Positions 1 to 5,873 of a stretch of DNA of 6,118 bases are shown piece after piece. The DNA is taken from the NCBI GenBank assembly GCA_013297545.1, contig JAAFHH010000030.1, positions 7,757 to 13,874 on the forward strand, given 5' to 3'. The DNA is from Alphaproteobacteria bacterium. GTDB lineage: Bacteria; Pseudomonadota; Alphaproteobacteria; Elsterales; Elsteraceae. Each line of letters starts with the position of its first letter. Within the stretch, counting starts at the first letter, position 1. The position numbers and the translations under genes were made by a program. Below the pieces are notes generated by a model. It was not told the DNA's origin and ran no database searches. It worked only from the letters and a program-made list of their open reading frames with translations.

Positions 1-177
1 GCGCGTTCCCGCCCGGTCATTCCAGCCGAACAGCTCCGGCCCGAAGCCGATCGAAAACACCTCGACCTTCACGCCGTTCCAGCGCGCGACCAGGTAGTGG
101 CCAAGCTCGTGGACGAACACCAACACGGTCAGCACGACCACGAACATGGGTAGATTTTCGACAATCCAGCTCAGCAC
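1..177 (-). CDS. rseP: RseP-type site-2 intramembrane zinc metalloprotease (5' end only)
   Basis: The first 59 codons of a gene that runs off the left edge. The family (M50) cleaves anti-sigma factor RseA inside the inner membrane during the sigma-E envelope stress response and also clears signal-peptide remnants. Visible here: a hydrophobic first membrane segment (about residues 9-22) running straight into the zinc-binding and catalytic HELGH (residues 23-27), then the family-typical GFGPELFGW stretch (residues 44-52) and DRAGTR. The start is taken as GTG at 177-175 because AAGGGGG lies 5 nt upstream. An in-frame ATG at 147-145 (residue 11) would cut into the membrane segment and is less likely. 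The start overlaps the dxr stop by 7 nt in another frame, so translation is probably coupled. The PDZ domains and the second metal-ligand motif lie outside the window. Family assignment is firm; the function against RseA specifically is inferred. Confidence 0.93.
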   Translation of the reverse strand, partial: MLSWIVENLPMFVVVLTVLVFVHELGHYLVARWNGVKVEVFSIGFGPELFGWNDRAGTR

Positions 178-1343
178 GCGATCCCCCTTGTCCGCCGGTC
201 AACCTGCTCTTCGGCGCTGCGCCGAGCAGCGTCATCAATGGCAACCACCGTTGCCAAGCTGTCGAGGTGAGAGACACCAAGATGCGCCATGGTGGCAACT
301 GCAACCTCGACAATCTCGAGAAACTTGATGCGTCCGGCGAGGAAGGCGGCGACCGCCACCTCGTTGGCGGCATTCAGCACGGTTGGCGCAGAGCGACCCT
401 GGCGCAGTGCCGCCCGCGCGAGTGCGAGGGCGGGAAACCGCCCCTCATCGGGTGCTTCAAACGACAGGGCTGCCATCCGATCGAGACCCAGGCGTGGCGC
501 CGTTGTTGCCATACGCTGCGGCCAGGCGAGCGCATGCGCAATTGGCACCCGCATATCGGGCGTGCCCAGCTGCGCCAGCACGGAGCCATCGCGGTACGCC
601 ACCATGGAATGCACAATCGATTGCGGGTGGACCCACACGGTCACCTGATCTTCCGGCATCTGGAACAGGTGGGCCGCCTCAATCACCTCCAACCCCTTGT
701 TCATCAAGGTGGCACTGTCGACCGAGATCTTTGCGCCCATGCTCCAGATCGGGTGGCGCACAGCGTCGGCCGGCGTGGCGGCGGCCATCTGGTCGGTGGT
801 CCAGGTGCGGAACGGCCCGCCCGAGGCGGTGAGGATCAGGCGTTCCACCTGATCGCGGTTGGCGGGCTCCAACACTTGGAAGATCGCATTGTGCTCGCTG
901 TCGATCGGCAGCAGGCGGGCACCATGGGCTGCGACCTCCGCCAGCATCAGCGGGCCAGCCGCGACCAAGCATTCCTTCGAAGCGAACGCGACCGTCGCGC
1001 CACGCCGGATCGCCGCGAGCGTGGGGGCGAGACCCGCCACCCCTAGAATCGCCGCAACGGTCACGTCGCTCGGCCAGGCCGCCGCCTCGATCAGCCCGTC
1101 TGCCCCGCCGAGGCAGCGAATCCGAGTACCGGAGAGCGCAGCCCGAAGAGCCGGCAAGCACGTCGCATCGGCGACAGCGGCCACCTTGACCGCGAACCGC
1201 CGGGCGATCGCTGCCAGCGCATCGACCGACTGGTGTGCCGTCACCACCTCAAGTGCGAACTGGTCCGGCGCGCCCGCGATCAGGTCGAGCGTGCTGGCAC
1301 CGACCGAGCCGGTAGCCCCCAACAGCGTTACCCGCCGCGTCAT
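171..1343 (-). CDS. dxr: 1-deoxy-D-xylulose 5-phosphate reductoisomerase
   Basis: 390 aa, close to the 398 aa of the E. coli enzyme. It converts 1-deoxy-D-xylulose 5-phosphate to 2-C-methyl-D-erythritol 4-phosphate with NADPH and a divalent metal, the committed step of the cytosolic MEP isoprenoid pathway and the target of fosmidomycin. Seen: the N-terminal nucleotide loop GATGSVG (9-15), ASKECLVAAG (121-130), the metal ligands in DSE (D148, E150) and E219, S174 in the SGGPF substrate loop, H197 in HPIW, and N215-K216 in LMNKGLEVIEA. All of these align with the E. coli residues at a constant offset of 12. The ATG at 1343-1341 overlaps the cdsA stop by 4 nt (ATGA). An open frame extends further upstream, but it is the out-of-frame shadow of cdsA. 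All catalytic residues are present, so the enzyme should be active. It precedes rseP, the usual order. Confidence 0.97.
   Translation of the reverse strand: MTRRVTLLGATGSVGASTLDLIAGAPDQFALEVVTAHQSVDALAAIARRFAVKVAAVADATCLPALRAALSGTRIRCLGGADGLIEAAAWPSDVTVAAILGVAGLAPTLAAIRRGATVAFASKECLVAAGPLMLAEVAAHGARLLPIDSEHNAIFQVLEPANRDQVERLILTASGGPFRTWTTDQMAAATPADAVRHPIWSMGAKISVDSATLMNKGLEVIEAAHLFQMPEDQVTVWVHPQSIVHSMVAYRDGSVLAQLGTPDMRVPIAHALAWPQRMATTAPRLGLDRMAALSFEAPDEGRFPALALARAALRQGRSAPTVLNAANEVAVAAFLAGRIKFLEIVEVAVATMAHLGVSHLDSLATVVAIDDAARRSAEEQVDRRTRGIAC
183..189 (-). promoter_or_regulatory. Ribosome binding site of rseP
   Basis: Minus-strand AAGGGGG lies 5 nt before the GTG at 177-175, inside the 3' end of dxr. 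It decides the choice of the GTG start over the internal ATG ten codons later. Confidence 0.6.
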
Positions 1344-2137
1344 CCGCCCCCCCACAGCGGCAGGATGCCGCCGGTTGCCCACATGATTGCTGCCACCGTC
1401 GGTGCAACGGTCAGCAGGCCATCGACCCGGTCGAGCAAACCCCCGTGTCCCGGGATCAGCCGGCCCGAATCCTTCACGCCGAAATGGCGCTTCAAGTAGC
1501 TTTCGCCAAGATCCCCCGCTTGCGCGACCAGCGCCAGGGCAGCCGACAGCATGATCGGCCAGAGCATGTTCGGCGCTTCCAGCACGACTGCGGCATACGC
1601 CCCAACCAGACCAGCGGCAAGCGCACCACCGCCGAGCCCAGCCCAGGTTTTGTTCGGGCTGATCAGCGGGGCGAGCTTCGGGCCGCCGATCAAGCGCCCC
1701 GCGGCATAGGCACCGGTGTCGGTCGCCCACACCACGGCGACCAACCAGAAGATCGTCTCCGCCCCATGCGCCGGATTGGCGCGCAGCCAGTCGAGGGCAA
1801 GGCACGGCACCGCCACTGCAATCAAGCCGGCACTCAGCCACAGCGGTGCCCGGCAACCGGATCGGCGGGCGAAGTGGTAGAGCGGCCAGGTCGCGACGCC
1901 GGCCGCGAGCACCGCCACCCAAGCCGGCCCGCCGAAGGCGACGATCGCCACGATCGCAACCGCAGCCACGGCGAGCGCCATGGTGACCCGGCCGAGCCGA
2001 CCCCCATCAGCAATCCGCCCCCATTCGCGCGCGAGCAGCGCTGCTGTCAGGGCGACCGCGAGATCAAACCAGGGTGAGCCAAGCCAGATCGCAATCAACA
2101 CCACGGGCGCCAGCACCAGGGCGGACGCCGTGCGCAT
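1340..2137 (-). CDS. cdsA: Phosphatidate cytidylyltransferase (CDP-diglyceride synthase)
   Basis: 265 aa integral inner-membrane enzyme that makes CDP-diacylglycerol from CTP and phosphatidic acid, the branch point to phosphatidylethanolamine, phosphatidylglycerol and cardiolipin. Several hydrophobic segments are visible (about 5-20, 24-35, 52-69, 72-85, 101-115, 127-138, 166-186, 192-206). The CDS family signature is complete near the C-terminus: S213-x-L-K-R, KD at 222-223, then PGHGG and DRVD ending at 239. The upstream DTGAY (140-144) and SPNKTW (160-165) motifs are also intact. I chose ATG at 2137-2135; GTG at 2140 is an in-frame alternative and neither has a strong ribosome binding site. 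The frame is open further upstream into uppS, but those residues are not family-like. It follows uppS by 31 nt and overlaps dxr by 4 nt, so it is part of the same transcript. Confidence 0.95.
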   Translation of the reverse strand: MRTASALVLAPVVLIAIWLGSPWFDLAVALTAALLAREWGRIADGGRLGRVTMALAVAAVAIVAIVAFGGPAWVAVLAAGVATWPLYHFARRSGCRAPLWLSAGLIAVAVPCLALDWLRANPAHGAETIFWLVAVVWATDTGAYAAGRLIGGPKLAPLISPNKTWAGLGGGALAAGLVGAYAAVVLEAPNMLWPIMLSAALALVAQAGDLGESYLKRHFGVKDSGRLIPGHGGLLDRVDGLLTVAPTVAAIMWATGGILPLWGGG

Positions 2138-2168
2138 CACCAGATTGGCACCGCGCCGGTGTGTGCGC

Positions 2169-2924
2169 TCAGCCGACACTGGCGCCGTAGCGCCGATCGC
2201 GCAGCCGGAACGCATCGAGCGCGCGTTCCAAATCCGCCCGCTCAAAGTCAGGCCAATGGCCATCGAGGAACACGAATTCCGTGTAGGCCGCCTGCCAGAG
2301 CAGGAAGTTCGATAAGCGCTGCTCGCCCGACGTGCGGATGATCAAATCCGGGTCCGGCATGTAGGCCGTCGACAGCCGGGCAGCGATCGCTTGGTCATCG
2401 ACCGCATCGGCGGCCAAGCGGCCGGCCAGCACATCGGCGACGATCTGACGGGTGGCATTCGCAAGTTCCGCCCGCGCGCCATAGGACAGCGCAATGCTGA
2501 GGGTGAGGCCGGTGTTCGCAGCCGTGCGCGTCTCCGCCCCCTCAATCAGGGTGACGATGTCCGTCGGCAACGCCGCTCGGTCGCCAATCACCTTCACCCG
2601 CACGCGGTTGGCATGCAGCTCGGCGATTTCCTTCAAGAGGTAGAGCCGCAGCAGGCCCATCAACTCGCCCACCTCCGCCGCCGGGCGGCGCCAGTTCTCC
2701 GACGAGAAGGCAAACAGGGTGAGAAATTCGATGCCGAGTTCGGCCGCCGCCGTCACCGTGCGGCGCACGGCTTCTGCACCACGGCGATGACCAAACACAC
2801 GGGGCTGGCCACGATCCCGCGCCCAGCGCCCGTTGCCATCCATGATGATGGCAACGTGGCGCGGTACAGGGCCGGGAGGAGCCAAGGCCTGGCTTGCGGC
2901 CAGCGGTGGGCCGTCGGCAGCCAT
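2169..2924 (-). CDS. uppS: Undecaprenyl diphosphate synthase (cis-prenyltransferase)
   Basis: 251 aa, the normal size for the family plus a short Pro/Ala-rich N-terminal extension of about 20 residues. The enzyme condenses eight isopentenyl diphosphates onto farnesyl diphosphate in cis, making the C55 lipid carrier for peptidoglycan, O-antigen and other surface polymers. Seen: the MDGNGRWA motif (28-35) with the catalytic aspartate D29, GHRRG (45-49), FSSENW (73-78), and the C-terminal block DPDLIIRTSGE (191-201) followed by RLSNFLLWQ, which supplies the arginines and glutamate that bind isopentenyl diphosphate. The ATG at 2924-2922 lies 3 nt after the frr stop, and AGGT at the end of frr serves as a weak ribosome binding site, so translation is probably coupled to frr. 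Chain length (C55) is inferred from the family and from the neighbours, not proven by the sequence. Confidence 0.96.
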   Translation of the reverse strand: MAADGPPLAASQALAPPGPVPRHVAIIMDGNGRWARDRGQPRVFGHRRGAEAVRRTVTAAAELGIEFLTLFAFSSENWRRPAAEVGELMGLLRLYLLKEIAELHANRVRVKVIGDRAALPTDIVTLIEGAETRTAANTGLTLSIALSYGARAELANATRQIVADVLAGRLAADAVDDQAIAARLSTAYMPDPDLIIRTSGEQRLSNFLLWQAAYTEFVFLDGHWPDFERADLERALDAFRLRDRRYGASVG

Positions 2925-2927
2925 GGC

Positions 2928-3494
2928 TCAGACCTGCATGATTTCTTTGTCTTTGGCCGCCAGCGCGTCGTCGATCTTCTTCACATGATCGTCGGTCGCG
3001 GCCTGGATCTGCTCGCCCAGCTTCTTGTGTTCGTCTTCGGTGATGGTCTTGTCTTTTTCGGCCTTCTTGCAGGCCTCCATGCCATCGCGGCGGACATTGC
3101 GCACCACGACCTTGGCCGCCTCAGCGTACTTGGACGCGACCTTGGACAATTCCTTGCGGCGTTCCTGGTTCAATTCCGGCAGTGGCACGCGGATCATCAT
3201 GCCGTCTGCGGTCGGGTTGAGGCCAAGTCCGGCTTCGCGGATCGCCTTTTCCGTCGCCTTGACGTTGCCCTTGTCCCACACCGTCACGGTGATCAGGCGC
3301 GGCTCTGGTGCCGAGACGGAGGCGACTTGGTTGAGCGGCATCTTCGCGCCGTAGCTTTCAACCATCACCGGATCCAAAAGATTGGCCGACGCGCGACCGG
3401 TGCGCAGCCCCGCCAATTCCTTCTTGAAGCTATCGAGCGCGCCATCCATCCGGCGCTTGATGTCCGCGATATCCGGCTTCGGTGCCTGAGCCAC
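2928..3494 (-). CDS. frr: Ribosome recycling factor
   Basis: 188 aa, near the usual 185. With EF-G it splits the post-termination ribosome so that subunits can be reused. Seen: RTGRAS (31-36), [13 protein letters not shown] (104-116), the conserved arginine patch VRNVRRD (131-137) and a long charged C-terminal helix with KDKTITEDE (147-155), all typical of the three-helix-bundle domain I around the small domain II. The start is GTG at 3494-3492, preceded by a strong Shine-Dalgarno sequence. It begins 71 nt after tsf rather than after pyrH, which normally sits between them. It lies 3 nt ahead of uppS, so it heads the tightly packed envelope part of the cluster. Confidence 0.97.
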   Translation of the reverse strand: MAQAPKPDIADIKRRMDGALDSFKKELAGLRTGRASANLLDPVMVESYGAKMPLNQVASVSAPEPRLITVTVWDKGNVKATEKAIREAGLGLNPTADGMMIRVPLPELNQERRKELSKVASKYAEAAKVVVRNVRRDGMEACKKAEKDKTITEDEHKKLGEQIQAATDDHVKKIDDALAAKDKEIMQV

Positions 3495-3500
3495 GAGCGA

Positions 3501-3507
3501 CCTCCCC
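3501..3507 (-). promoter_or_regulatory. Strong ribosome binding site of frr
   Basis: Minus-strand GGGGAGG lies 6 nt before the GTG at 3494-3492. It supports the non-ATG start and is one of the two best Shine-Dalgarno matches in the window, so frr translation need not depend on coupling to tsf. Confidence 0.75.
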
Positions 3508-3519
3508 TATCAGTCCCGA

Positions 3520-3544
3520 CACCGGCGGCTTAGTGCCGCCGGTG
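3520..3544 (-). other. Perfect inverted repeat (RNA hairpin) between tsf and frr
   Basis: Arms CACCGGCGGC (3520-3529) and GCCGCCGGTG (3535-3544) are perfectly complementary over 10 bp with a 5-nt loop. In the minus-strand transcript it falls 21 nt after the tsf stop and 12 nt before the frr Shine-Dalgarno sequence. No U-run follows it (the next bases are UCGGGACUGAUAG), so it is not a canonical intrinsic terminator. A role as an mRNA processing or stability element, or as a partial attenuator, is inferred. It occupies the position where pyrH is usually found. Confidence 0.7.
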
Positions 3545-3565
3545 CCCCTGGGCGTACTGTGCGCG

Positions 3566-4501
3566 TTAGTCTTTTTTGAGGCCAGCTTGTGCTGCGACTT
3601 CAGCGGCGAAATCGCTCACTTGCTTTTCGATGCCTTCACCCAACGCGTAGCGGATGAAGCCGGTGAGTTCCACGCCGGTGCCGAGCTCCTTGGCGAGCTT
3701 GGCCACCACGTCCTTCACCTTGGTCTCGCCATCGACGACGTAGACCTGCTCCAGCAGCACGACTTCTTCGTAGAACTTGCGCAGACGACCATCGAGCATC
3801 TTTTCGATGATTTCCGGCGCCTTGCCCGACGCTGCGGCTTGCGCACGCAGCACGTCCTTTTCCCGGTCGACGACCGAGGTGTCGACACTGGAGACGTTGA
3901 GCGCGATCGGGTTCGCCGCCGCAACATGCATCGCGATTTGCTTCGCCGTCTGGGTCAGCTTCGCCTGATCACCTGTCGATTCGAGGGCGACCAGCACGCC
4001 GATCTTGCCAAGGCCCGGAACCAATTGGTTGTGCATGTAGCCGGCCACCACGCCGTTGGTCACACTGAGCGAACCGGTGCGACGCGCGCTCATGTTCTCG
4101 CCAATCGCGGCGATCAGCGCGGTCAGCGTTTCACCGAGGGTCTTGCCCTCACCGAAGGGTGCGGCCGTCAGCGCATCGATGTCATTGCCGCCAAGGCCGA
4201 GCGCCAATTCCGCCGCCTTGGTGACAAAGCCCTGGAACTGATCGTTGCGGGCAACGAAGTCGGTCTCCGCGTTAATCTCAACCACGGCACCGCGGGTGCC
4301 GGAGGTCGCGACACCCACCAGACCTTCGGCCGCCACCCGACCCGCCTTCTTGGCCGCAGCCGCCAGGCCCTTCTTGCGCAGCCAATCGATGGCGGCTTCG
4401 ATGTCGCCACCCGTCTCGTTCAGTGCCTTTTTGCAATCCATCATGCCGGCGCCGGACTTCTCGCGCAGGTCCTTCACCAGGGCGGCAGTGACTTCAGCCA
4501 T
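3566..4501 (-). CDS. tsf: Translation elongation factor Ts
   Basis: 311 aa. The cytosolic nucleotide exchange factor that releases GDP from EF-Tu so that it can be recharged with GTP. Seen: an N-terminal UBA-like domain (about 1-50) with [19 protein letters not shown] (9-27) and [15 protein letters not shown] (31-45), then the hallmark TDFVARN (80-86), whose Asp-Phe pair intrudes into the EF-Tu Mg2+ site. The core dimerisation subdomains follow, with MHVAAANP (191-198) and a C-terminal segment EVVLLEQ (246-252). The start is ATG at 4501-4499, with AAGGGG at 4509-4514 spaced 7 nt upstream. Six more in-frame codons exist upstream but lack family similarity. It lies 171 nt after rpsB, the normal order. 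No defects are visible. Confidence 0.97.
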   Translation of the reverse strand: MAEVTAALVKDLREKSGAGMMDCKKALNETGGDIEAAIDWLRKKGLAAAAKKAGRVAAEGLVGVATSGTRGAVVEINAETDFVARNDQFQGFVTKAAELALGLGGNDIDALTAAPFGEGKTLGETLTALIAAIGENMSARRTGSLSVTNGVVAGYMHNQLVPGLGKIGVLVALESTGDQAKLTQTAKQIAMHVAAANPIALNVSSVDTSVVDREKDVLRAQAAASGKAPEIIEKMLDGRLRKFYEEVVLLEQVYVVDGETKVKDVVAKLAKELGTGVELTGFIRYALGEGIEKQVSDFAAEVAAQAGLKKD

Positions 4502-4672
4502 GGAACAACCCCTTATCAAGCGGGTGCCGCGCTCGCAACCGACCAGCCGGTCGCTCAGACGCTGTGCAGCCCTATCGTGTTTGGTGTGTCAAACGTCAGC
4601 CGGAGCAGTGCCGTCGGACACCGAGACAGCGTGAGCCGCCCCGGGGTCCGAGATACCGCTGCACGATGACAA
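4502..4672 (-). other. rpsB-tsf intergenic spacer
   Basis: A 171-nt spacer without a credible gene. It contains short inverted repeats (for example 4579-4583 with 4590-4594, and 4613-4618 with 4646-4651), none followed by a U-run. A TTGACA hexamer is present on the minus strand (4587-4592) but has no reasonable -10 partner. The tsf ribosome binding site is at 4509-4514. A spacer of this sort between rpsB and tsf is common; any attenuation here is unproven. Confidence 0.5.
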
Positions 4673-5482
4673 TCAGGCGACGGGTGCGTCCGCCACCACT
4701 TCGGTCGGCAGGTCTGCCGGCAGTTCTTCCACCACGTCTTCGACCGGCGCGTCGTCCTGACCGCCGAGATCGACGCCAGAGGCAATCGCTTCCTGCTGCA
4801 GACCCGACAGCACAGCGCGGCTGATCAGATCACAGTAGGTTTCGATCGCACGCAGCGCATCGTCATTGCCCGGCACCGGGTAGGCGACGCCATCGGGGTC
4901 CGAATTTGAATCGAGGATCGCGACGACCGGGATGTTGAGGCGCACGGCTTCTTGCACCGCGATCGCTTCCTTGTTGGTGTCGATCACGACGATCAGGTCC
5001 GGCAGACCGCCCATGTCCTTGATGCCGCCGAGTGCGCGCTCAAGCTTGTCGCGCTCGCGGGTGCGATCGAGGGTTTCTTTCTTGGTGAGACCGGTGCGGG
5101 CTTGGCCCAGCAACTCTTCCATTTCCCGCAGGCGCTTGATCGACTGCGAGATGGTCTTGAAGTTGGTCAGCATCCCACCGAGCCAGCGGTGGTTGATGTA
5201 GTACTGGCCGCAGCGCTTGGCGGCTTCAGCGACTCGCTCTTGCGCCTGGCGCTTGGTGCCGACGAACAGCACGCGCCCGCCGCCAGCGACTGTGTCGCGG
5301 ATCGCGGTTAGCGCGCGGTTCAGCAACGGCACGGTCTGGCCGAGGTCGATGATGTGCACCCCATTGCGAATGCCGAAGATGTACGGCGCCATCTTCGGGT
5401 TCCAGCGCCGGGTGTTGTGACCAAAGTGCACGCCGGCTTCCAAGAGCTGACGCATGGTGAAGGAGGGCAAAGCCGATGCCAT
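4673..5482 (-). CDS. rpsB: 30S ribosomal protein S2
   Basis: 269 aa. S2 binds late to the small subunit, near the back of the 30S neck, and is needed for S1 to join. Seen: N-terminal [15 protein letters not shown] (17-31), [10 protein letters not shown] (41-50), VGTKRQAQE (74-82), [14 protein letters not shown] (97-110), and the C-terminal signature from [13 protein letters not shown] (161-173) through [11 protein letters not shown] (183-193) to YPVPGNDDA (201-209). After about residue 237 the chain becomes an Asp/Glu/Val/Pro-rich acidic tail, a variable part of the family in alphaproteobacteria. The start is ATG at 5482-5480, with AAGGA at 5489-5493 spaced 6 nt upstream; the frame is open for 27 more codons, but those run into the leader and are not S2-like. 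A clear promoter lies 120 nt upstream. In E. coli S2 represses its own operon through the leader, and the structured leader here makes the same plausible. Confidence 0.98.
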   Translation of the reverse strand: MASALPSFTMRQLLEAGVHFGHNTRRWNPKMAPYIFGIRNGVHIIDLGQTVPLLNRALTAIRDTVAGGGRVLFVGTKRQAQERVAEAAKRCGQYYINHRWLGGMLTNFKTISQSIKRLREMEELLGQARTGLTKKETLDRTRERDKLERALGGIKDMGGLPDLIVVIDTNKEAIAVQEAVRLNIPVVAILDSNSDPDGVAYPVPGNDDALRAIETYCDLISRAVLSGLQQEAIASGVDLGGQDDAPVEDVVEELPADLPTEVVADAPVA

Positions 5483-5514
5483 CGGTATTCCTTTTTCCGG
5501 TTCGATCCGCCGCA

Positions 5515-5541
5515 GGTGTCGTCGCCCCTCAGGGCAACACC
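5515..5541 (-). promoter_or_regulatory. Second hairpin in the rpsB leader
   Basis: In the minus-strand transcript GGUGU pairs with ACACC at the ends of this 27-nt element. Inside, GUUGCCC can pair with GGGCGAC (one G-U pair) around a 4-nt UGAG loop; the two pairings overlap slightly, leaving a small bulge. It ends 21 nt before the AAGGA ribosome binding site of rpsB. A leader stem close to the ribosome binding site is what S2 autoregulation would need, but no known S2-binding consensus has been matched here. Confidence 0.55.
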
Positions 5542-5561
5542 GGAGCGAGCGGACGCAACAC

Positions 5562-5603
5562 ACGCCGCCCGCAAACCTGCGTGAGAGGTTTGAGAGGCGG
5601 CGT
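5562..5603 (-). promoter_or_regulatory. Long interrupted inverted repeat at the rpsB transcription start
   Basis: Outer arms ACGCCGCC (5562-5569) and GGCGGCGT (5596-5603) pair over 8 bp. Inner arms CAAACCT (5572-5578) and AGGTTTG (5586-5592) pair over 7 bp around a 7-nt loop, with only a 2/3-nt internal loop between the two stems. The distal arm touches the -10 hexamer and covers the inferred start point, so the element could act as a DNA operator, as a hairpin at the very 5' end of the mRNA, or both. The structure is seen in the sequence; the role is inferred. Confidence 0.7.
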
Positions 5604-5631
5604 ATATACCGATCCTGGGGCTATGGTGCAA
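5603..5631 (-). promoter_or_regulatory. Sigma70-type promoter of the rpsB operon
   Basis: On the minus strand, -35 TTGCAC (5626-5631) and -10 TATATA (5603-5608) are separated by exactly 17 nt. The -35 has 5 of 6 consensus bases and the -10 has 5 of 6. Transcription would start at about 5595-5598, giving a leader of about 115 nt before the rpsB ATG. The -35 begins 11 nt after the antitoxin stop. The match and the position ahead of a strongly expressed ribosomal operon make this the best promoter candidate in the window. The start point is inferred. Confidence 0.8.
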
Positions 5632-5642
5632 GGGCGGTGTTG

Positions 5643-5873
5643 TTAGTCCGACCGGTCGGCGAAGTGCTTGTCCAAGCGATCCAACAGCTTCAGTGCCTGT
5701 TCTGGATCGCCACGAGCTGCCCGAGCGCGAAAATGCATCTCGGCATCGAACTGGGTGATCGCGCGCCCGGCCAGATCTTCAAACAGCTTTTCAAGAGTAG
5801 TGTTCCGGTACACTGCCATCGCCTTCAGCCGGTCATGCTGGTCAGCGGGCAGTTGGATCGTCAGCTCGTTCAT
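5643..5873 (-). CDS. Ribbon-helix-helix antitoxin of a PIN toxin-antitoxin pair
   Basis: 76 aa. Antitoxins of this type dimerise through an N-terminal beta strand, bind the promoter of their own operon and cover the toxin active site with the C-terminal part. Seen: a short strand ELTIQLP (3-9), a first helix (about 10-22), a second amphipathic helix TTLEKLFEDLAGRAI (25-39), then FDAEMHFRARAARGDPEQAL (42-61), a block I recall from small proteins annotated as HicB-family or CopG-like antitoxins beside PIN toxins. The C-terminus is charged. ATG at 5873-5871 overlaps the toxin stop by 4 nt and has GGAGG at 5882-5886 spaced 8 nt upstream, so it can be translated well both by coupling and on its own. 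It ends only 11 nt before the rpsB -35. The RHH fold is inferred from sequence pattern. Confidence 0.82.
   Translation of the reverse strand: MNELTIQLPADQHDRLKAMAVYRNTTLEKLFEDLAGRAITQFDAEMHFRARAARGDPEQALKLLDRLDKHFADRSD

Noticed and set aside
1344..1922. N-terminal extension of the dxr frame by 193 codons
   Set aside because: The extra residues are Arg/Gly/Ala-rich and out of frame with cdsA, which truly occupies this stretch. The DXR family start matches the ATG at 1343.
2138..2263. N-terminal extension of the cdsA frame into uppS
   Set aside because: The extension overlaps the conserved C-terminus of uppS and does not resemble CDP-diglyceride synthases. A start at about 2137 gives the normal length and a membrane segment at the N-terminus.
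2391..3533. 380-codon plus-strand open frame antisense to uppS and frr
   Set aside because: It lies entirely over two unmistakable minus-strand genes, its translation is rich in Arg/His/Gly without family motifs, and long shadow frames are expected at this GC content.
3520..3555. Intrinsic terminator after tsf
   Set aside because: The hairpin is strong, but on the minus strand no U-run follows it, and on the plus strand it is followed by GCC-rich sequence. I list it as a hairpin only.
4564..4592. Possible separate tsf promoter with a perfect TTGACA
   Set aside because: With spacers of 16-18 nt the matching -10 hexamers (GCTGCA, CTGCAC, TGCACA) are poor, so the hexamer is probably chance.
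3482..4669. 395-codon plus-strand open frame antisense to tsf
   Set aside because: It is the antisense shadow of tsf and the intergenic spacer. No recognisable domain or ribosome binding site supports it.
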